Notes: generated by a model from the sequence alone, not told the origin. A DNA stretch of 53,596 nucleotides from Candidatus Acutalibacter stercorigallinarum (GCA_019112625.1 DXIW01000033.1:1-53596); one strand, 5' to 3'; shown: positions 7,663-16,447, numbered from the stretch's first letter. Numbers and translations are program-made.

Positions 7663-7680
7663 TTGAAAATATTTTAACAA
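7663..7680 (+). promoter_or_regulatory. Rex-like operator before the oxaloacetate decarboxylase operon
   Basis: TTGAAAA-TATT-TTAACAA fits the 18 bp Rex palindrome TTGTTAA-N4-TTAACAA with two mismatches in the left half, ending 15 bp before the -35 box. Rex senses NADH/NAD+. No rex gene is in the window; the assignment is inference. Confidence 0.35.
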
Positions 7681-7695
7681 AATTGGGAACAGGCA

Positions 7696-7724
7696 TTGTC
7701 AAAGGCACAGGTTTGTGATACGAT
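7696..7724 (+). promoter_or_regulatory. Promoter of the oxaloacetate decarboxylase operon
   Basis: TTGTCA (7696-7701), 17 bp, TACGAT (7719-7724), preceded by TGA (extended -10). The pck promoter at 12448 also has TGTGATA at its -10. Confidence 0.75.
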
Positions 7725-7830
7725 ATTTATGATTCTGATAAAATGCGGTAGAATGGTGTTTTTTCAGAAATCCGGCTATGCTACGCTCCATTTTTCTCAT
7801 AATGTTTCTGCGAAAGGAGGTACGAGACTT

Positions 7831-8136
7831 ATGAGCGACCCCGGCATGCTCCAGGTGGTGCTGATGGGCCTGATCACTGTGTTCGTAGGCCTGATCTGTC
7901 TGATCATCATCATCGTCATCCTGGGCAAGATCATGAAAGCGGTCACTGGGAACCAGACGGCAGCCCCCGCTGCCCCCGCGCCGGTACCGGCAGCTCCCGC
8001 TGCCCCTGCCGCCCCCGCGGCGCCTGCGGCCCAGCCCGGCAATCAGCAGCTGGTGGCGGCCATTGCGGCGGCCATCGCAGAGGACATGGGGGAGGACGTG
8101 GACCACATCAAGATCCTGTCCATCCGCCGCGTGTAA
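7831..8136 (+). CDS. oadG: Na+-translocating decarboxylase gamma subunit (OadG-like)
   Basis: This 101-residue membrane protein anchors and assembles the decarboxylase and supports Na+ pumping. One N-terminal helix (about residues 7-35, GLITVFVGLICLIIIIVILG) is followed by an Ala/Pro linker and a soluble tail ending HIKILSIRRV. The true start is ATG 7831 with a perfect AAAGGAGG site; a longer in-frame reading from 7696 covers the promoter and is rejected. It is the first gene of a four-gene operon: gamma, biotin carrier, beta, alpha. Confidence 0.88.
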   Translation: MSDPGMLQVVLMGLITVFVGLICLIIIIVILGKIMKAVTGNQTAAPAAPAPVPAAPAAPAAPAAPAAQPGNQQLVAAIAAAIAEDMGEDVDHIKILSIRRV

Positions 8137-8184
8137 GTACAGGAACACGAGATTTTCCATTTTTCTAAGAGAGGAATCGTAATT

Positions 8185-8565
8185 ATGAGAAAGTACAATG
8201 TCAATGTAAACGGCACTGCTTACGAAGTCACCGTCGAGGAAGTCAAGGGCGGCGCTGCCCCCGCTCCCGCAGCGGCCCCCGCGCCTGCTGCTCCCGCTCC
8301 GGCCCCGGCTCCCGCCCCGGCCCCTGCCGCCGCTCCCGCCCCCGCTGGCGCCGGCGAGCAGATCAGCGCTCCCATGCCCGGCACCATCCTGGACGTGAAG
8401 GTCACTGCCGGCCAGGCTGTCAAGTCCGGCGACGTGCTGATGATCCTGGAGGCCATGAAGATGGAGAACGAGATCATGGCTCCCCACGACGGCACCATCA
8501 CCTCCGTGGCCGTGGCCAAGGGCTCTTCCGTGGAGAGCGGCGCCCTGCTGTGCACCATCGCTTAA
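8185..8565 (+). CDS. Biotin carboxyl carrier protein of the Na+-pumping decarboxylase
   Basis: This is a 126-residue carrier. The N-terminal 25 residues are followed by a flexible Ala/Pro linker (about residues 27-58) and a C-terminal biotinyl domain with the modification site EAMKMEN near residue 92. The Lys of MKM should be biotinylated by BirA (not in the window). The carrier takes CO2 from the alpha subunit and delivers it to beta. In oxaloacetate decarboxylase of Klebsiella this domain is fused to alpha. Here it is a separate gene, as in glutaconyl- and methylmalonyl-CoA decarboxylases. Confidence 0.93.
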   Translation: MRKYNVNVNGTAYEVTVEEVKGGAAPAPAAAPAPAAPAPAPAPAPAPAAAPAPAGAGEQISAPMPGTILDVKVTAGQAVKSGDVLMILEAMKMENEIMAPHDGTITSVAVAKGSSVESGALLCTIA

Positions 8566-8619
8566 GTCCCCCTCTTCTGTTTTTCTAAGCTGATAAAACT
8601 TTAAGAGGAGGGAATACCC

Positions 8620-9789
8620 ATGGACGCTATTATCAACTTTCTGGAGCAGACCGGCTTTTACCTGGTACAGGAGAACCCCCTTACCCTGGTGATGCTGGCG
8701 GTATCCTGCGTACTGCTGTACCTGGCTATCGTAAAGAAGTTCGAGCCCCTGCTGCTGCTGCCCATCGCCTTTGGCATGCTGCTGACCAACCTGCCCGGCG
8801 CCGGCATGTACCATGCCGAGTTCTTCGCCAACGGCGTGGTGGACTGGCAGGCCCTGGGCAACCTGGAGGGCGGCCTCATCGATTACCTGTACCTGGGCGT
8901 GAAGCTGGGCATCTACCCCTGCCTGATCTTTGTGGGCGTAGGCGCCATGACCGACTTCGGCCCCCTGATCGCCAACCCCAAGAGCCTGCTGCTGGGCGCC
9001 GCTGCCCAGCTGGGCATCTTCATCACCTACTGCGGCGCTGTGCTGCTGGGCTTTACCGGCGCTGAGGCCGGCTCTATCGGCATCATCGGCGGCGCCGACG
9101 GCCCCACCGCCATCTTCACCACCAGCCACCTGGCCCCCCACCTTCTTGGGCCCATCGCCGTAGCGGCGTACTCCTACATGGCCCTGGTGCCGGTGATCCA
9201 GCCCCCCATCATGCGGGCGCTGACCACCAAGGAAGAGCGGAAGATCCGCATGAAGCAGCTGCGCCCGGTGACCAAGACCGAGAAGATCCTGTTCCCCATC
9301 ATCGTCACCATTTTCGTGGCTTTCCTGGTGCCCTCTGCCGCCCCCCTCATCGGCTGCCTGATGCTGGGCAACCTGATGCGTGAGACCGGCGTGGTGGACC
9401 GCCTGAGCAACACGGTGCAGAACGAGCTGATGAACATCGTCACCATCTTCCTGGGCATCTCGGTAGGCGCTACTGCCACCGCGGAGAACTTCCTGAATGT
9501 GCAGACTTTGGAGATCCTGGCCCTGGGCGTCATCGCCTTTGGTTTCGGCACTGCCGGCGGCGTGCTGCTGGCCAAGCTGATGAACCTGTTCAGCAAGGAC
9601 AAGGTCAATCCCCTCATCGGCTCTGCCGGCGTTTCCGCCGTGCCCATGGCTGCCCGGGTCTCCCAGGTGGTGGGGCAGAAGGACGACCCCGGCAACTTCC
9701 TGCTGATGCACGCCATGGGCCCCAACGTGGCCGGCGTTATCGGCTCTGCCGTGGCGGCTGGCGTGCTGCTGGCCCTGTTCGGCGCCTAA
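8620..9789 (+). CDS. oadB: Na+-translocating decarboxylase beta subunit
   Basis: This 389-residue polytopic membrane protein decarboxylates carboxybiotin and exports Na+. Conserved regions are present: [13 protein letters not shown] (the Asp of DGPT is the Na+/proton site of the family) near residue 152, and [18 protein letters not shown] near residue 328, carrying the Asn, Gly, Ser and Arg seen in Klebsiella OadB. It sits between the biotin carrier and the alpha subunit with 50-base gaps, each with a ribosome site. A second beta gene lies at 50659-51786. Confidence 0.95.
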   Translation: MDAIINFLEQTGFYLVQENPLTLVMLAVSCVLLYLAIVKKFEPLLLLPIAFGMLLTNLPGAGMYHAEFFANGVVDWQALGNLEGGLIDYLYLGVKLGIYPCLIFVGVGAMTDFGPLIANPKSLLLGAAAQLGIFITYCGAVLLGFTGAEAGSIGIIGGADGPTAIFTTSHLAPHLLGPIAVAAYSYMALVPVIQPPIMRALTTKEERKIRMKQLRPVTKTEKILFPIIVTIFVAFLVPSAAPLIGCLMLGNLMRETGVVDRLSNTVQNELMNIVTIFLGISVGATATAENFLNVQTLEILALGVIAFGFGTAGGVLLAKLMNLFSKDKVNPLIGSAGVSAVPMAARVSQVVGQKDDPGNFLLMHAMGPNVAGVIGSAVAAGVLLALFGA

Positions 9790-9836
9790 GCGTTACATTC
9801 CTGTGAGTTTCGCAGAGAAAGGAAACGGTCTAACCA

Positions 9837-11273
9837 ATGGCTAAAAATCCCCTTAAGATTACAGATACCATCCTGCGGGACGCCCACCAGTCCCAGGCGG
9901 CCACCCGCATGAAGATCGAGGACATGGTGCCCATCCTGCCCGTGCTGGACAGCATCGGGTACTGGTCCTTGGAGTGCTGGGGCGGCGCCACCTTCGACGT
10001 GTGCATGCGCTTTTTGAACGAGGATCCCTGGGAGCGCCTGCGCACCCTGAAGAAGGGCCTGCCCAACACCAAGCTGCAGATGCTGCTGCGCGGCCAGAAC
10101 ATCCTGGGTTACCGCCACTATGCCGACGACGTGGTAGAGGCCTTCTGTAAGAAGTCCATCGAGAACGGCATCGACGTGGTGCGTATCTTCGATGCTTTGA
10201 ACGATCCCCGGAACATGGAAGCCGCCATGAAGTTCGTCAAAGAGTACGGCGGCATGGTGGAGGCTGCCATCAGCTACACCCAGAGCCCCGTGCACAACGA
10301 GGACTACTTCGTAAAGCTGGCCATGAAGCTGGAGAAGATGGGCGCCGACACCATCTGCATTAAGGACATGGCCAACCTGCTGCTGCCCTACGACGCCTAC
10401 TCCCTGGTGAAGAAGCTGAAGGAAAACGTGGGCGTGCCCATCCATCTGCACACCCATAACACCACCGGCACCGGCGACATGACCAACCTCATGGCCGCCC
10501 AGGCCGGCGTGGACATCGTGGACTGCGCCCTGTCCCCCCTGGCCAACGGCACCTCCCAGCCCGCCACCGAGAGCCTGGTGGCCACCCTGCGGGGCACCAG
10601 CCGTGACACCGGCCTGGACATGAACAAGCTGGTGGAGGCCGCCGCCCACTTCCGGGGCGTGGCCCAGAAGCTGAACATCGACCCCAAGGTGCTGAAGGTG
10701 GACGTGAACACCCTGCTGTACCAGGTGCCCGGCGGCATGCTCTCCAACCTGATCTCTCAGCTGAAGCAGGCCAACGCCGAGGACAAGTACTACGATGTGC
10801 TGGAGGAGATCCCCCGGGTGCGGAAGGACTTCGGCTATCCGCCCCTGGTCACCCCCACCAGCCAGATCGTGGGCTCCCAGGCTGTGCTGAACGTGCTGGC
10901 CGGCGAGCGCTACAAGATGATCACCAAGGAGTCCAAGGGCCTGCTGCGCGGCGAGTACGGCCAGCTCCCCGGCGAGGTCAACGAGGAGGTCCGCAAGAAG
11001 GCCATCGGCAGCGACGAGGTCATCACCTGCCGCCCCGCCGACCTGCTGGAGCCCGAGATGGACAAGCTCCGTGCCGAGTGCAAGGAGAAGGGCCTCGGCC
11101 ACTGCGAGGAGGACGTGCTCAGCTACGCCCTGTTCCCCCAGGTGGCCCAGAAGTTCCTGGAGTGGCGCGACGGCCCTCACACCGAGGAAGCCCCCGCTGC
11201 CGCCCCCAAGGCCGCGGCCAACAACGGCCCCCGCACCCTCATCGTCGAGGACCTGACCGGCGGCGCGTTCTAA
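9837..11273 (+). CDS. oadA: Oxaloacetate decarboxylase alpha subunit (carboxyltransferase)
   Basis: This 478-residue TIM-barrel enzyme transfers the carboxyl group of oxaloacetate to biotin, giving pyruvate. Family motifs: ITDTILRDAHQSQAATR at the N-terminus (active-site Asp), LRGQNILGYRHYADDVV, a CIKDMA segment whose Lys is the usual metal-site lysine, and HLHTHNTTG with two metal-binding His. The C-terminus ends in a short Ala/Pro stretch without a biotinyl domain, consistent with the separate carrier gene. A pyruvate carboxylase subunit B role is a formal alternative, but the beta and gamma subunits in the same operon decide for the pump. Confidence 0.93.
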   Translation: MAKNPLKITDTILRDAHQSQAATRMKIEDMVPILPVLDSIGYWSLECWGGATFDVCMRFLNEDPWERLRTLKKGLPNTKLQMLLRGQNILGYRHYADDVVEAFCKKSIENGIDVVRIFDALNDPRNMEAAMKFVKEYGGMVEAAISYTQSPVHNEDYFVKLAMKLEKMGADTICIKDMANLLLPYDAYSLVKKLKENVGVPIHLHTHNTTGTGDMTNLMAAQAGVDIVDCALSPLANGTSQPATESLVATLRGTSRDTGLDMNKLVEAAAHFRGVAQKLNIDPKVLKVDVNTLLYQVPGGMLSNLISQLKQANAEDKYYDVLEEIPRVRKDFGYPPLVTPTSQIVGSQAVLNVLAGERYKMITKESKGLLRGEYGQLPGEVNEEVRKKAIGSDEVITCRPADLLEPEMDKLRAECKEKGLGHCEEDVLSYALFPQVAQKFLEWRDGPHTEEAPAAAPKAAANNGPRTLIVEDLTGGAF

Positions 11274-11293
11274 CACAGCATCGCACTGCATTC

Positions 11294-11325
11294 GGGAGAG
11301 CCCTTTGGGCTCTCCCTTTTGCTTT
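11294..11325 (+). terminator. Terminator of the oxaloacetate decarboxylase operon
   Basis: A perfect stem GGGAGAGCCC/GGGCTCTCCC with loop TTT is followed by TTTTGCTTT. Confidence 0.9.
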
Positions 11326-11351
11326 GTAAGAAAACCGTAAGACCGCGCCCC

Positions 11352-11380
11352 TTGCGTTCGCTGCGCCCGGGTGCTATCAT
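11352..11380 (+). promoter_or_regulatory. Promoter of the two small genes 11403-12379
   Basis: TTGCGT (11352-11357), 17 bp, TATCAT (11375-11380), 22 bp before the start codon. Confidence 0.6.
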
Positions 11381-11402
11381 CAGGGCAAAGGAGGGATGCG
11401 CC

Positions 11403-11849
11403 ATGTGGTACGAACCGTTTACAGACCGCCTGCCCCGGGAAGGGGGCCTCACCCCCCTGGGGGAGATCGCCGCGGCTTTGGAGCAGGCATATGGCGGGGA
11501 GGAGCTGTCCCCCGGCCAGATCCCCGGGTACCGGCACATGCACCTGTGCAACGCCCTGCATACGCCGGAAAACGAGGAGCGCCTCCACCTGCCGGAGGAC
11601 CAGCTGCATATCCGGGCTGTTCAGCTTCCCCAGGCAGCCGGGTACCGCAGCCGGGAGGCCGGCCGGGAGACGGACCCGGTGTACCTGGCCTACGAGGAGC
11701 AGACAGGCTACGTCTACTCCAACAGCAACGCCCTCTTTTTGGAGGTGCAGATCGCCCGGGGCTATACCCGCCGTGACCGGGAGGAACGGACAGAGCGGTA
11801 CCAGGTATGGCGGAAGGCCCTGGCCCGCCGGGAGGAGGAAGTCACATGA
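11403..11849 (+). CDS. Hypothetical protein, 148 residues
   Basis: I do not recognise a family. ATG 11403 stands eight bases from a perfect AAAGGAGG, so the gene is real. It has no membrane helix or signal peptide. The protein is acidic in the middle and basic at the C-terminus (YTRRDREERTERYQVWRKALARREEE), where a charged helix is likely. Its stop overlaps the start of the next gene by ATGA, so the two are translationally coupled and may work together. Confidence 0.75.
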   Translation: MWYEPFTDRLPREGGLTPLGEIAAALEQAYGGEELSPGQIPGYRHMHLCNALHTPENEERLHLPEDQLHIRAVQLPQAAGYRSREAGRETDPVYLAYEEQTGYVYSNSNALFLEVQIARGYTRRDREERTERYQVWRKALARREEEVT

Positions 11850-12379
11850 AAAAAAGATTTCGGAGGACGCTGGCCGCCGGGCTGGCCGCGGTCCTGGTGG
11901 TGGCCTGCTGCGCCGCCTGCCAGAGGGACGACGCCCTGCCCGCCGCCCTGGGGGTGGACCCAGAGCTGGGCCAGGTGGCGGACCACTGGGATGACCACGG
12001 GGGCATGGGCAACGACGGCTCCGCCTATTGGGAGGTGACCTTCTCCCCGGAGGAGGCCGCCGCCCTGGAGCAGGCTCTGCCCGCGGCGGAGGGCTGGCAG
12101 CCCCTGCCCCTGAGCGATGAGGCCCGGCGCCTCCTCTACGGCACCGACGGCATGGAGGAGGCCGGCGAGGGGGCCTTCCTCAGCATGAGCCCCTACCTCA
12201 CCCAACCGGACGGCAGCCCCCTGTTCCCCCAGGTGGAGGAGGGCTACTGGTTCTTCTACGACAAGCAGGCCGGCGCCTACACCGCCGAAGGGGTCAAGGA
12301 ACGCCCCTCCTGCAACTTTATCGCAGCCCTGTACGACCCCGCCGCCCGGACCCTCTACTGCGGTGAGCTGGACACCTGA
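11846..12379 (+). CDS. Predicted lipoprotein of unknown function
   Basis: This 177-residue protein starts at ATG 11846 (ATGA overlap with the previous stop; GGAGGAA ribosome site). The N-terminus MKKRFRRTLAAGLAAVLVVA is a lipoprotein signal, with the lipobox VVAC and modification at Cys21 or Cys22. The mature part contains NDGSAYWEVTFSPEEAAALEQ and GYWFFYDKQAGAY and is acidic and soluble, so it probably sits on the outer face of the membrane. I see no catalytic motif. Confidence 0.78.
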   Translation: MKKRFRRTLAAGLAAVLVVACCAACQRDDALPAALGVDPELGQVADHWDDHGGMGNDGSAYWEVTFSPEEAAALEQALPAAEGWQPLPLSDEARRLLYGTDGMEEAGEGAFLSMSPYLTQPDGSPLFPQVEEGYWFFYDKQAGAYTAEGVKERPSCNFIAALYDPAARTLYCGELDT

Positions 12380-12383
12380 CCCG

Positions 12384-12413
12384 CCCCCTCCCTCCGATGG
12401 GAGGGGGTTTTCC
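12384..12413 (+). terminator. Terminator after the lipoprotein gene
   Basis: CCCCCTCCC (12384-12392) pairs with GGGAGGGGG (12399-12407) and is followed by TTTT. Confidence 0.85.
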
Positions 12414-12421
12414 GTCTGTGT

Positions 12422-12439
12422 TAGTCACCAATTTAACAA
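12422..12439 (+). promoter_or_regulatory. Possible Rex half-site before pckG
   Basis: TAGTCAC-CAAT-TTAACAA: the right half matches the Rex consensus fully, the left half poorly. It ends 8 bp before the -35 box. This is weak evidence on its own. Confidence 0.2.
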
Positions 12440-12447
12440 ATTCGTCA

Positions 12448-12476
12448 TTGATTCTGCGCGGCTGCTGTGATAAAAT
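12448..12476 (+). promoter_or_regulatory. Promoter of pckG
   Basis: TTGATT (12448-12453), 17 bp, TAAAAT (12471-12476) with an extended TGA. The leader has a GGGC/GCCC hairpin before the ribosome site. Confidence 0.75.
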
Positions 12477-12542
12477 AGAAACTGGGCAACAAGTGCCCAT
12501 TTGTTGGACTATTTTGCCATTGGGCGAAAGGAGATAATCACA

Positions 12543-14312
12543 ATGACCAACAACAAGACCGTGCTGGCTTGGCTCGACGAAATGAAAGAGCTGGTCAACC
12601 CCGACAAGGTCGTGTGGATCGACGGCTCTGAGGAGCAGCTGGAAGAGCTGCGCAAAGAGGCCTGCTCCACCGGCGAGATGATCAAGCTCAACGAGGAGAA
12701 GCTGCCTGGCTGCTACCTGCACCGCACCGCCGTCAACGACGTGGCCCGTGTGGAAGGCCGCACCTTCATCTGCTCCCGCAAGGAAGAGGACGCCGGCCCC
12801 ACCAACCACTGGATGGACCCCGAGAAGGCCTATAAGATGCTGTTCGACATCGCGCGGGGCAGCTACAAGGGCCGTACCATGTATATCATCCCCTACTCCA
12901 TGGGCCCCGTAGGCTCCCCCCTGGCCAAGATCGGCCTGGAGGTCACCGACTCCATCTACGTGGTGCTGAACATGGCCATTATGACCCGTGTGGGCCAGGC
13001 TGTGCTGGACGTGCTGGGCGACAGCACCGACTGGGTGAAGGGCCTGCACTGCAAGTGCCAGATCGACGAGGAGAAGCGGTACATCTGCCACTTCCCCGAG
13101 GACAACTATATCATCAGCGTGAACTCCGGTTACGGCGGCAACGTGCTGCTGGGCAAGAAGTGCTTCGCCCTGCGCATCGCCTCCTACCAGGGCAAGAACG
13201 AGGGCTGGATGGCCGAGCACATGCTCATCCTGGGCATTGAGAATCCCCAGGGCGAGGTGAAGTACGTCTCCGCCGCCTTCCCCTCCGCCTGCGGCAAGAC
13301 CAACCTGGCCATGCTCATCCCGCCCGAGGGCTACCGCAGCAAGGGCTATAAGGTCTGGACTGTGGGCGACGACATCGCCTGGATGCGCCAGGGCCCCGAT
13401 GGCCGCCTGTACGCCATCAACCCCGAGAACGGCTTCTTCGGGGTGGCCCCCGGCACCAACATGAAGTCCAACCCCAACGCCCTGATCTCCACCCAGAAGG
13501 GCACCATCTTCACCAACGTGGCCCACAACCTGGACGACAACACCGTGTGGTGGGAAGGCCTGGACAAGAACCCGCCTGAGAATGCCCTGGATTGGACCGG
13601 CGAGCCCTGGAACGGCAAGACTTCCGACAAGAAGGGCGCCCATCCCAACAGCCGCTTTACCGCCCCTGCCAAGAACTGCCCCTGCATCAGCGCCGAGTTT
13701 GACAAGGGCGAGGGCGTTCCGATCTCCGCCATCATCTTCGGCGGCCGCCGGGCCCAGACCACTCCCCTGGTGTACCAGTCCCGCGACTGGAACAACGGCG
13801 TGTTCGTAGGCTCCATCATGGCCTCTGAGACCACCGCCGCCGCCACCGGCGCCGTAGGCGTGGTCCGCCGTGACCCCATGGCCATGCTGCCCTTCTGCGG
13901 CTACCACATGGGCGACTACTTTAAGCACTGGTTCGAGATGGGCGAGAAGCTGGGCGAGAACGCGCCCAAGATCTTCAACGTCAACTGGTTCCGTCTGGAC
14001 AGCGAAGGCCACTTCCTGTGGCCCGGCTTCGGCGACAACTTCCGTGTCCTGGAGTGGATCATCAAGCGCTGCGAGGGCGAGGTAGACGCCAAGGAGACCG
14101 CCATCGGCTATGTGCCCTACGCCGAGGACATCAACCTGGAGGGCATCCAGGACTTTGACATCGAGACCCTGAAGTCTATCCTGGAAGTGGACAAGGCTGC
14201 TTGGGCCAAGGAGGCCGAAGGCATCGAGGAGTTCTACAAGCAGTTTGGGGACAAGCTGCCTGAGGAGCTGAAGAACCAGCTGGCCACCCTGAAGAAGAAT
14301 TGCGCTGAGTAA
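12543..14312 (+). CDS. pckG: Phosphoenolpyruvate carboxykinase (GTP)
   Basis: This 589-residue cytoplasmic enzyme catalyses oxaloacetate + GTP = PEP + CO2 + GDP. The GTP-type signature FPSACGKTNLAML is near residue 250 and serves as the nucleotide-binding P-loop with the reactive Cys. GPVGSPLAKIGLEVTDS, WTVGDDIAWMR and the later EGVPISAIIFGGRR are also typical. The start is ATG 12543 with AAAGGAGA. In a fermenter with an oxaloacetate pump beside it, the likely direction is PEP to oxaloacetate, conserving a GTP. The promoter resembles that of the pump operon, suggesting joint control. Confidence 0.96.
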   Translation: MTNNKTVLAWLDEMKELVNPDKVVWIDGSEEQLEELRKEACSTGEMIKLNEEKLPGCYLHRTAVNDVARVEGRTFICSRKEEDAGPTNHWMDPEKAYKMLFDIARGSYKGRTMYIIPYSMGPVGSPLAKIGLEVTDSIYVVLNMAIMTRVGQAVLDVLGDSTDWVKGLHCKCQIDEEKRYICHFPEDNYIISVNSGYGGNVLLGKKCFALRIASYQGKNEGWMAEHMLILGIENPQGEVKYVSAAFPSACGKTNLAMLIPPEGYRSKGYKVWTVGDDIAWMRQGPDGRLYAINPENGFFGVAPGTNMKSNPNALISTQKGTIFTNVAHNLDDNTVWWEGLDKNPPENALDWTGEPWNGKTSDKKGAHPNSRFTAPAKNCPCISAEFDKGEGVPISAIIFGGRRAQTTPLVYQSRDWNNGVFVGSIMASETTAAATGAVGVVRRDPMAMLPFCGYHMGDYFKHWFEMGEKLGENAPKIFNVNWFRLDSEGHFLWPGFGDNFRVLEWIIKRCEGEVDAKETAIGYVPYAEDINLEGIQDFDIETLKSILEVDKAAWAKEAEGIEEFYKQFGDKLPEELKNQLATLKKNCAE

Positions 14313-14348
14313 GCACACCCCCTCTAATTTCAACCTCTCATAAAAAAG

Positions 14349-14380
14349 CGGCAGTCAGGAAATTCCTGGCTGCCGTTTTT
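14349..14380 (+). terminator. Terminator of pckG
   Basis: CGGCAGTCAGGAA pairs with TTCCTGGCTGCCG (one T-G wobble) and is followed by TTTTT. Confidence 0.9.
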
Positions 14381-14420
14381 GCGTCGGCGGTTGGCCGCGC
14401 CTGGGTGGAGCCCACCCCCT

Positions 14421-14445
14421 GGTCTCAGCTGCCGCTTCGGTCGGT
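14421..14445 (+). repeat. 25 bp sequence shared with the toxin leader region
   Basis: GGTCTCAGCTGCCGC then TTCGGTCGGT matches 7482-7506 with two differences. Both are followed by short CG-rich hairpins with CCACCGG loops. Between pckG and the ABC genes (14381-14870) I see no gene, only this and the inverted repeats below. Confidence 0.45.
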
Positions 14446-14475
14446 TCGCGGCAGAGCGCCACCGGCGCTCGCTCA

Positions 14476-14585
14476 CCCCCTCCCGTAAGGGGACAAAAGC
14501 TATAATCTGTGCCCTTGCAGTACGGGAGGGGGAGAAAGTTATATAGTTTTATTCCAAAGGGGGAGACTTGTGTCTCCCCCTTTGG
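14476..14585. repeat. Two perfect inverted repeats in a non-coding spacer
   Basis: First: CCCCCTCCCGTA (14476-14487) with TACGGGAGGGGG (14521-14532), 33-base loop. Second: CCAAAGGGGGAGAC (14554-14567) with GTCTCCCCCTTTGG (14572-14585), 4-base loop. The second has only a weak T run and no gene ends just before it. Confidence 0.55.
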
Positions 14586-14806
14586 GAACCCCCACATTTT
14601 GCAGCATTCTACCTCGAAAACGGCCATCTGGCGTAAGGGTCCAAGGGACCAAGACCCTTGAAAATCCCCTTAAAAAGTAAATCCCCTTCTCGCGCCTGTA
14701 GGTTAGATACACCACCTATGGATAGGCGGGGGCGCCCATGTGGTAGGTGAGGACTTTGTTCCCGTACTCCCGCGGGCTGTTGATGAGGCGGCTGAGGCTC
14801 ATATAC

Positions 14807-14847
14807 AAACCAGGGGAGAGGCCCCTTGCGGGCCTCTCCCCTGGTTT
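14807..14847 (-). terminator. Long hairpin at the end of the amino-acid ABC operon
   Basis: A perfect 18 bp stem (14807-14824 with 14830-14847) has loop CTTGC. The T run after it is short on the minus strand. Two smaller hairpins (CTGGGGGT/ACCCCCAG and GGCCTTTT/AAAAGGCC) lie between it and the glnQ stop. Confidence 0.6.
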
Positions 14848-14913
14848 GCTTAAAAGTTTTCGCCGGCCTTTTTCAAAAGGCCGTGGGGGTCTGGGGGTGA
14901 AACCCCCAGGGTC

Positions 14914-15636
14914 TTACAGCACCTTGGAGAGGAACTCCTTCAGGCGGGGGTTCTGGGGGTTGGTGAAGAACTCCTCGGGGGCGTTCTGCTCGGCGATCTG
15001 CCCCTGGTCCATAAACAGGACCCGGGTGGCCACGGAGCGGGCGAAGCCCATCTCGTGGGTGACCACCACCATGGTCATGCCCTCCTCCGCCAGCTCCCGC
15101 ATAATCTCCAGCACCTCGCCCACCATCTCCGGGTCCAGGGCAGAGGTGGGCTCGTCGAAGAGCATCACGTCGGGGTTCATGGCCAGGGCCCGGGCGATGG
15201 CGATGCGCTGCTGCTGGCCGCCGGAGAGCTGCTTGGGATAGGCGTCGATCTTGTCCGGCAGGCCCACCCGCTCCAAAAGTTCCACGGCTTTCTGGTCGGC
15301 CTCCTCCTTGGTCATCAGCTTCAGCTTGACCGGGGCCAGGGTGATGTTCTGCCGCACGGTCATGTGGGGGAACAGGTTGAACTGCTGGAACACCATGCCC
15401 ATGCGGGCCCGCAGCTTGTTGATGTCGTTCTTCGGGTCGGTGATGTCCACGCCCTCGAAGGTGATGGTGCCGGAGGTGGGTTCTTCCAGCAGGTTGAGGC
15501 ACCGGAGGAAGGTGGACTTGCCCGAGCCGGAGGGCCCGATGATGGCCACCTTCTCGCCCTTTTCGATGTGCTCGTTGATGCCCTTCAGGACCTGATGGCC
15601 CTCAAAGGATTTTTCCAGGTTTTTAACGTCGATCAC
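14914..15636 (-). CDS. glnQ: Polar amino-acid ABC transporter, ATP-binding protein
   Basis: This 240-residue ATPase powers amino-acid uptake. Walker A GPSGSGKS is near residue 34, the Q-loop is [15 protein letters not shown], the signature is LSGGQQQR near 138, Walker B is [13 protein letters not shown], and the H-loop is VVVTHEM. The best match is the GlnQ/ArtP group. It overlaps the end of the permease gene by 14 bases, so translation is coupled. Substrate specificity is set by the binding protein and is not known. Confidence 0.93.
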   Translation of the reverse strand: MIDVKNLEKSFEGHQVLKGINEHIEKGEKVAIIGPSGSGKSTFLRCLNLLEEPTSGTITFEGVDITDPKNDINKLRARMGMVFQQFNLFPHMTVRQNITLAPVKLKLMTKEEADQKAVELLERVGLPDKIDAYPKQLSGGQQQRIAIARALAMNPDVMLFDEPTSALDPEMVGEVLEIMRELAEEGMTMVVVTHEMGFARSVATRVLFMDQGQIAEQNAPEEFFTNPQNPRLKEFLSKVL

Positions 15637-16384
15637 TTGCGCGCAGCCTCCTTTCCAGAATCCCCTGGAGCCAGGTGAAGATCAGCACCAGGATGAGGTA
15701 CATCAACGCGGTGATGAGCAGGGGGAACATGTAGTCGTAGGTCTTGGCGCCAATGGCCTTGGCGAAGTAGAGGACCTCTTTCCCCGCGATGGCGGAGATG
15801 AGGGAGGTGTCTTTCAGCAGGGTGATGAACTCGTTGCCCAGGGCGGGGAGGATGGCCTTAAAGGCCTGGGGGATCACGATATAGGTCATGGTGGGGAGGT
15901 ACCCCAGCCCCAGGGAGCGCCCGGCCTCCATCTGGCCGGGGTCCAGGCTCATCAGGCCGCCGCGGATGATCTCCGCCACGTAGGCGCCGGAGTTGATGCC
16001 CAGGGCCAGGGCGCCCACCATGGTGAAATTCCGGCTGTTTTGGAACACCACAAAGGCCATAATCAGCAGCTGCACCAGCATAGGTGTGCCCCGGATGACG
16101 GTGACATACACCTTGCAGATGATGTTGAGCACCGCTAAAATGGGGTTGTGGTGGCCTTTTCGCTGTTGGTCGTGGCCTGTGCGGACAACGGCTACCAGCA
16201 CGCCCAGCACCACGCCAATCAGCAAGGCGATGATTGTGACAAGAATGGTAACGCCCAGGCCCTCAAAGTACTGCATCCACCGGCCTTCATAGAACCAGGC
16301 CCGGTAGAATTTCATATAAACGTCCTGCCACAGGTTGGGGTCTTCCAGGGCCTGGTACGTTTCGTACAGTTGGGTAAGATTCAT
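15623..16384 (-). CDS. Polar amino-acid ABC transporter, permease
   Basis: This 253-residue HisM/GlnP-type inner-membrane protein has a hydrophobic segment [18 protein letters not shown] near residue 50 and the cytoplasmic EAA loop [15 protein letters not shown] (near 160) that contacts the ATPase. I chose ATG 16384 (MNLTQLYET), seven bases from AGGAG; ATG 16390 is only one base from it. A leaky terminator separates it from the binding-protein gene. Confidence 0.9.
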   Translation of the reverse strand: MNLTQLYETYQALEDPNLWQDVYMKFYRAWFYEGRWMQYFEGLGVTILVTIIALLIGVVLGVLVAVVRTGHDQQRKGHHNPILAVLNIICKVYVTVIRGTPMLVQLLIMAFVVFQNSRNFTMVGALALGINSGAYVAEIIRGGLMSLDPGQMEAGRSLGLGYLPTMTYIVIPQAFKAILPALGNEFITLLKDTSLISAIAGKEVLYFAKAIGAKTYDYMFPLLITALMYLILVLIFTWLQGILERRLRASDRR

Positions 16385-16419
16385 CTGCATACTCCTCTCT
16401 CTCAAATCCCACCATAGCC

Positions 16420-16447
16420 AAAAAAGAGCGGCGCAGGGGCCGCTCCT
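16420..16447 (-). terminator. Intra-operon attenuating terminator after the binding-protein gene
   Basis: GAGCGGC/GCCGCTC followed by TTTTTT on the minus strand, between binding protein and permease. Such hairpins commonly keep binding protein in excess over the membrane components. Confidence 0.7.

Noticed and set aside
7699-9711. 670-codon antisense frame opposite the oxaloacetate decarboxylase operon
   Set aside because: Low-complexity His/Gln/Gly text mirroring the GC-rich third positions of the pump genes; no start site with a ribosome-binding sequence and no family resemblance.
14716-14802. 28-codon frame on the minus strand (MSLSRLINSPREYGNKV...)
   Set aside because: The composition looks protein-like and may be a fragment of an old gene, but there is no ribosome site and it starts just outside a long hairpin. 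I could not assign it.
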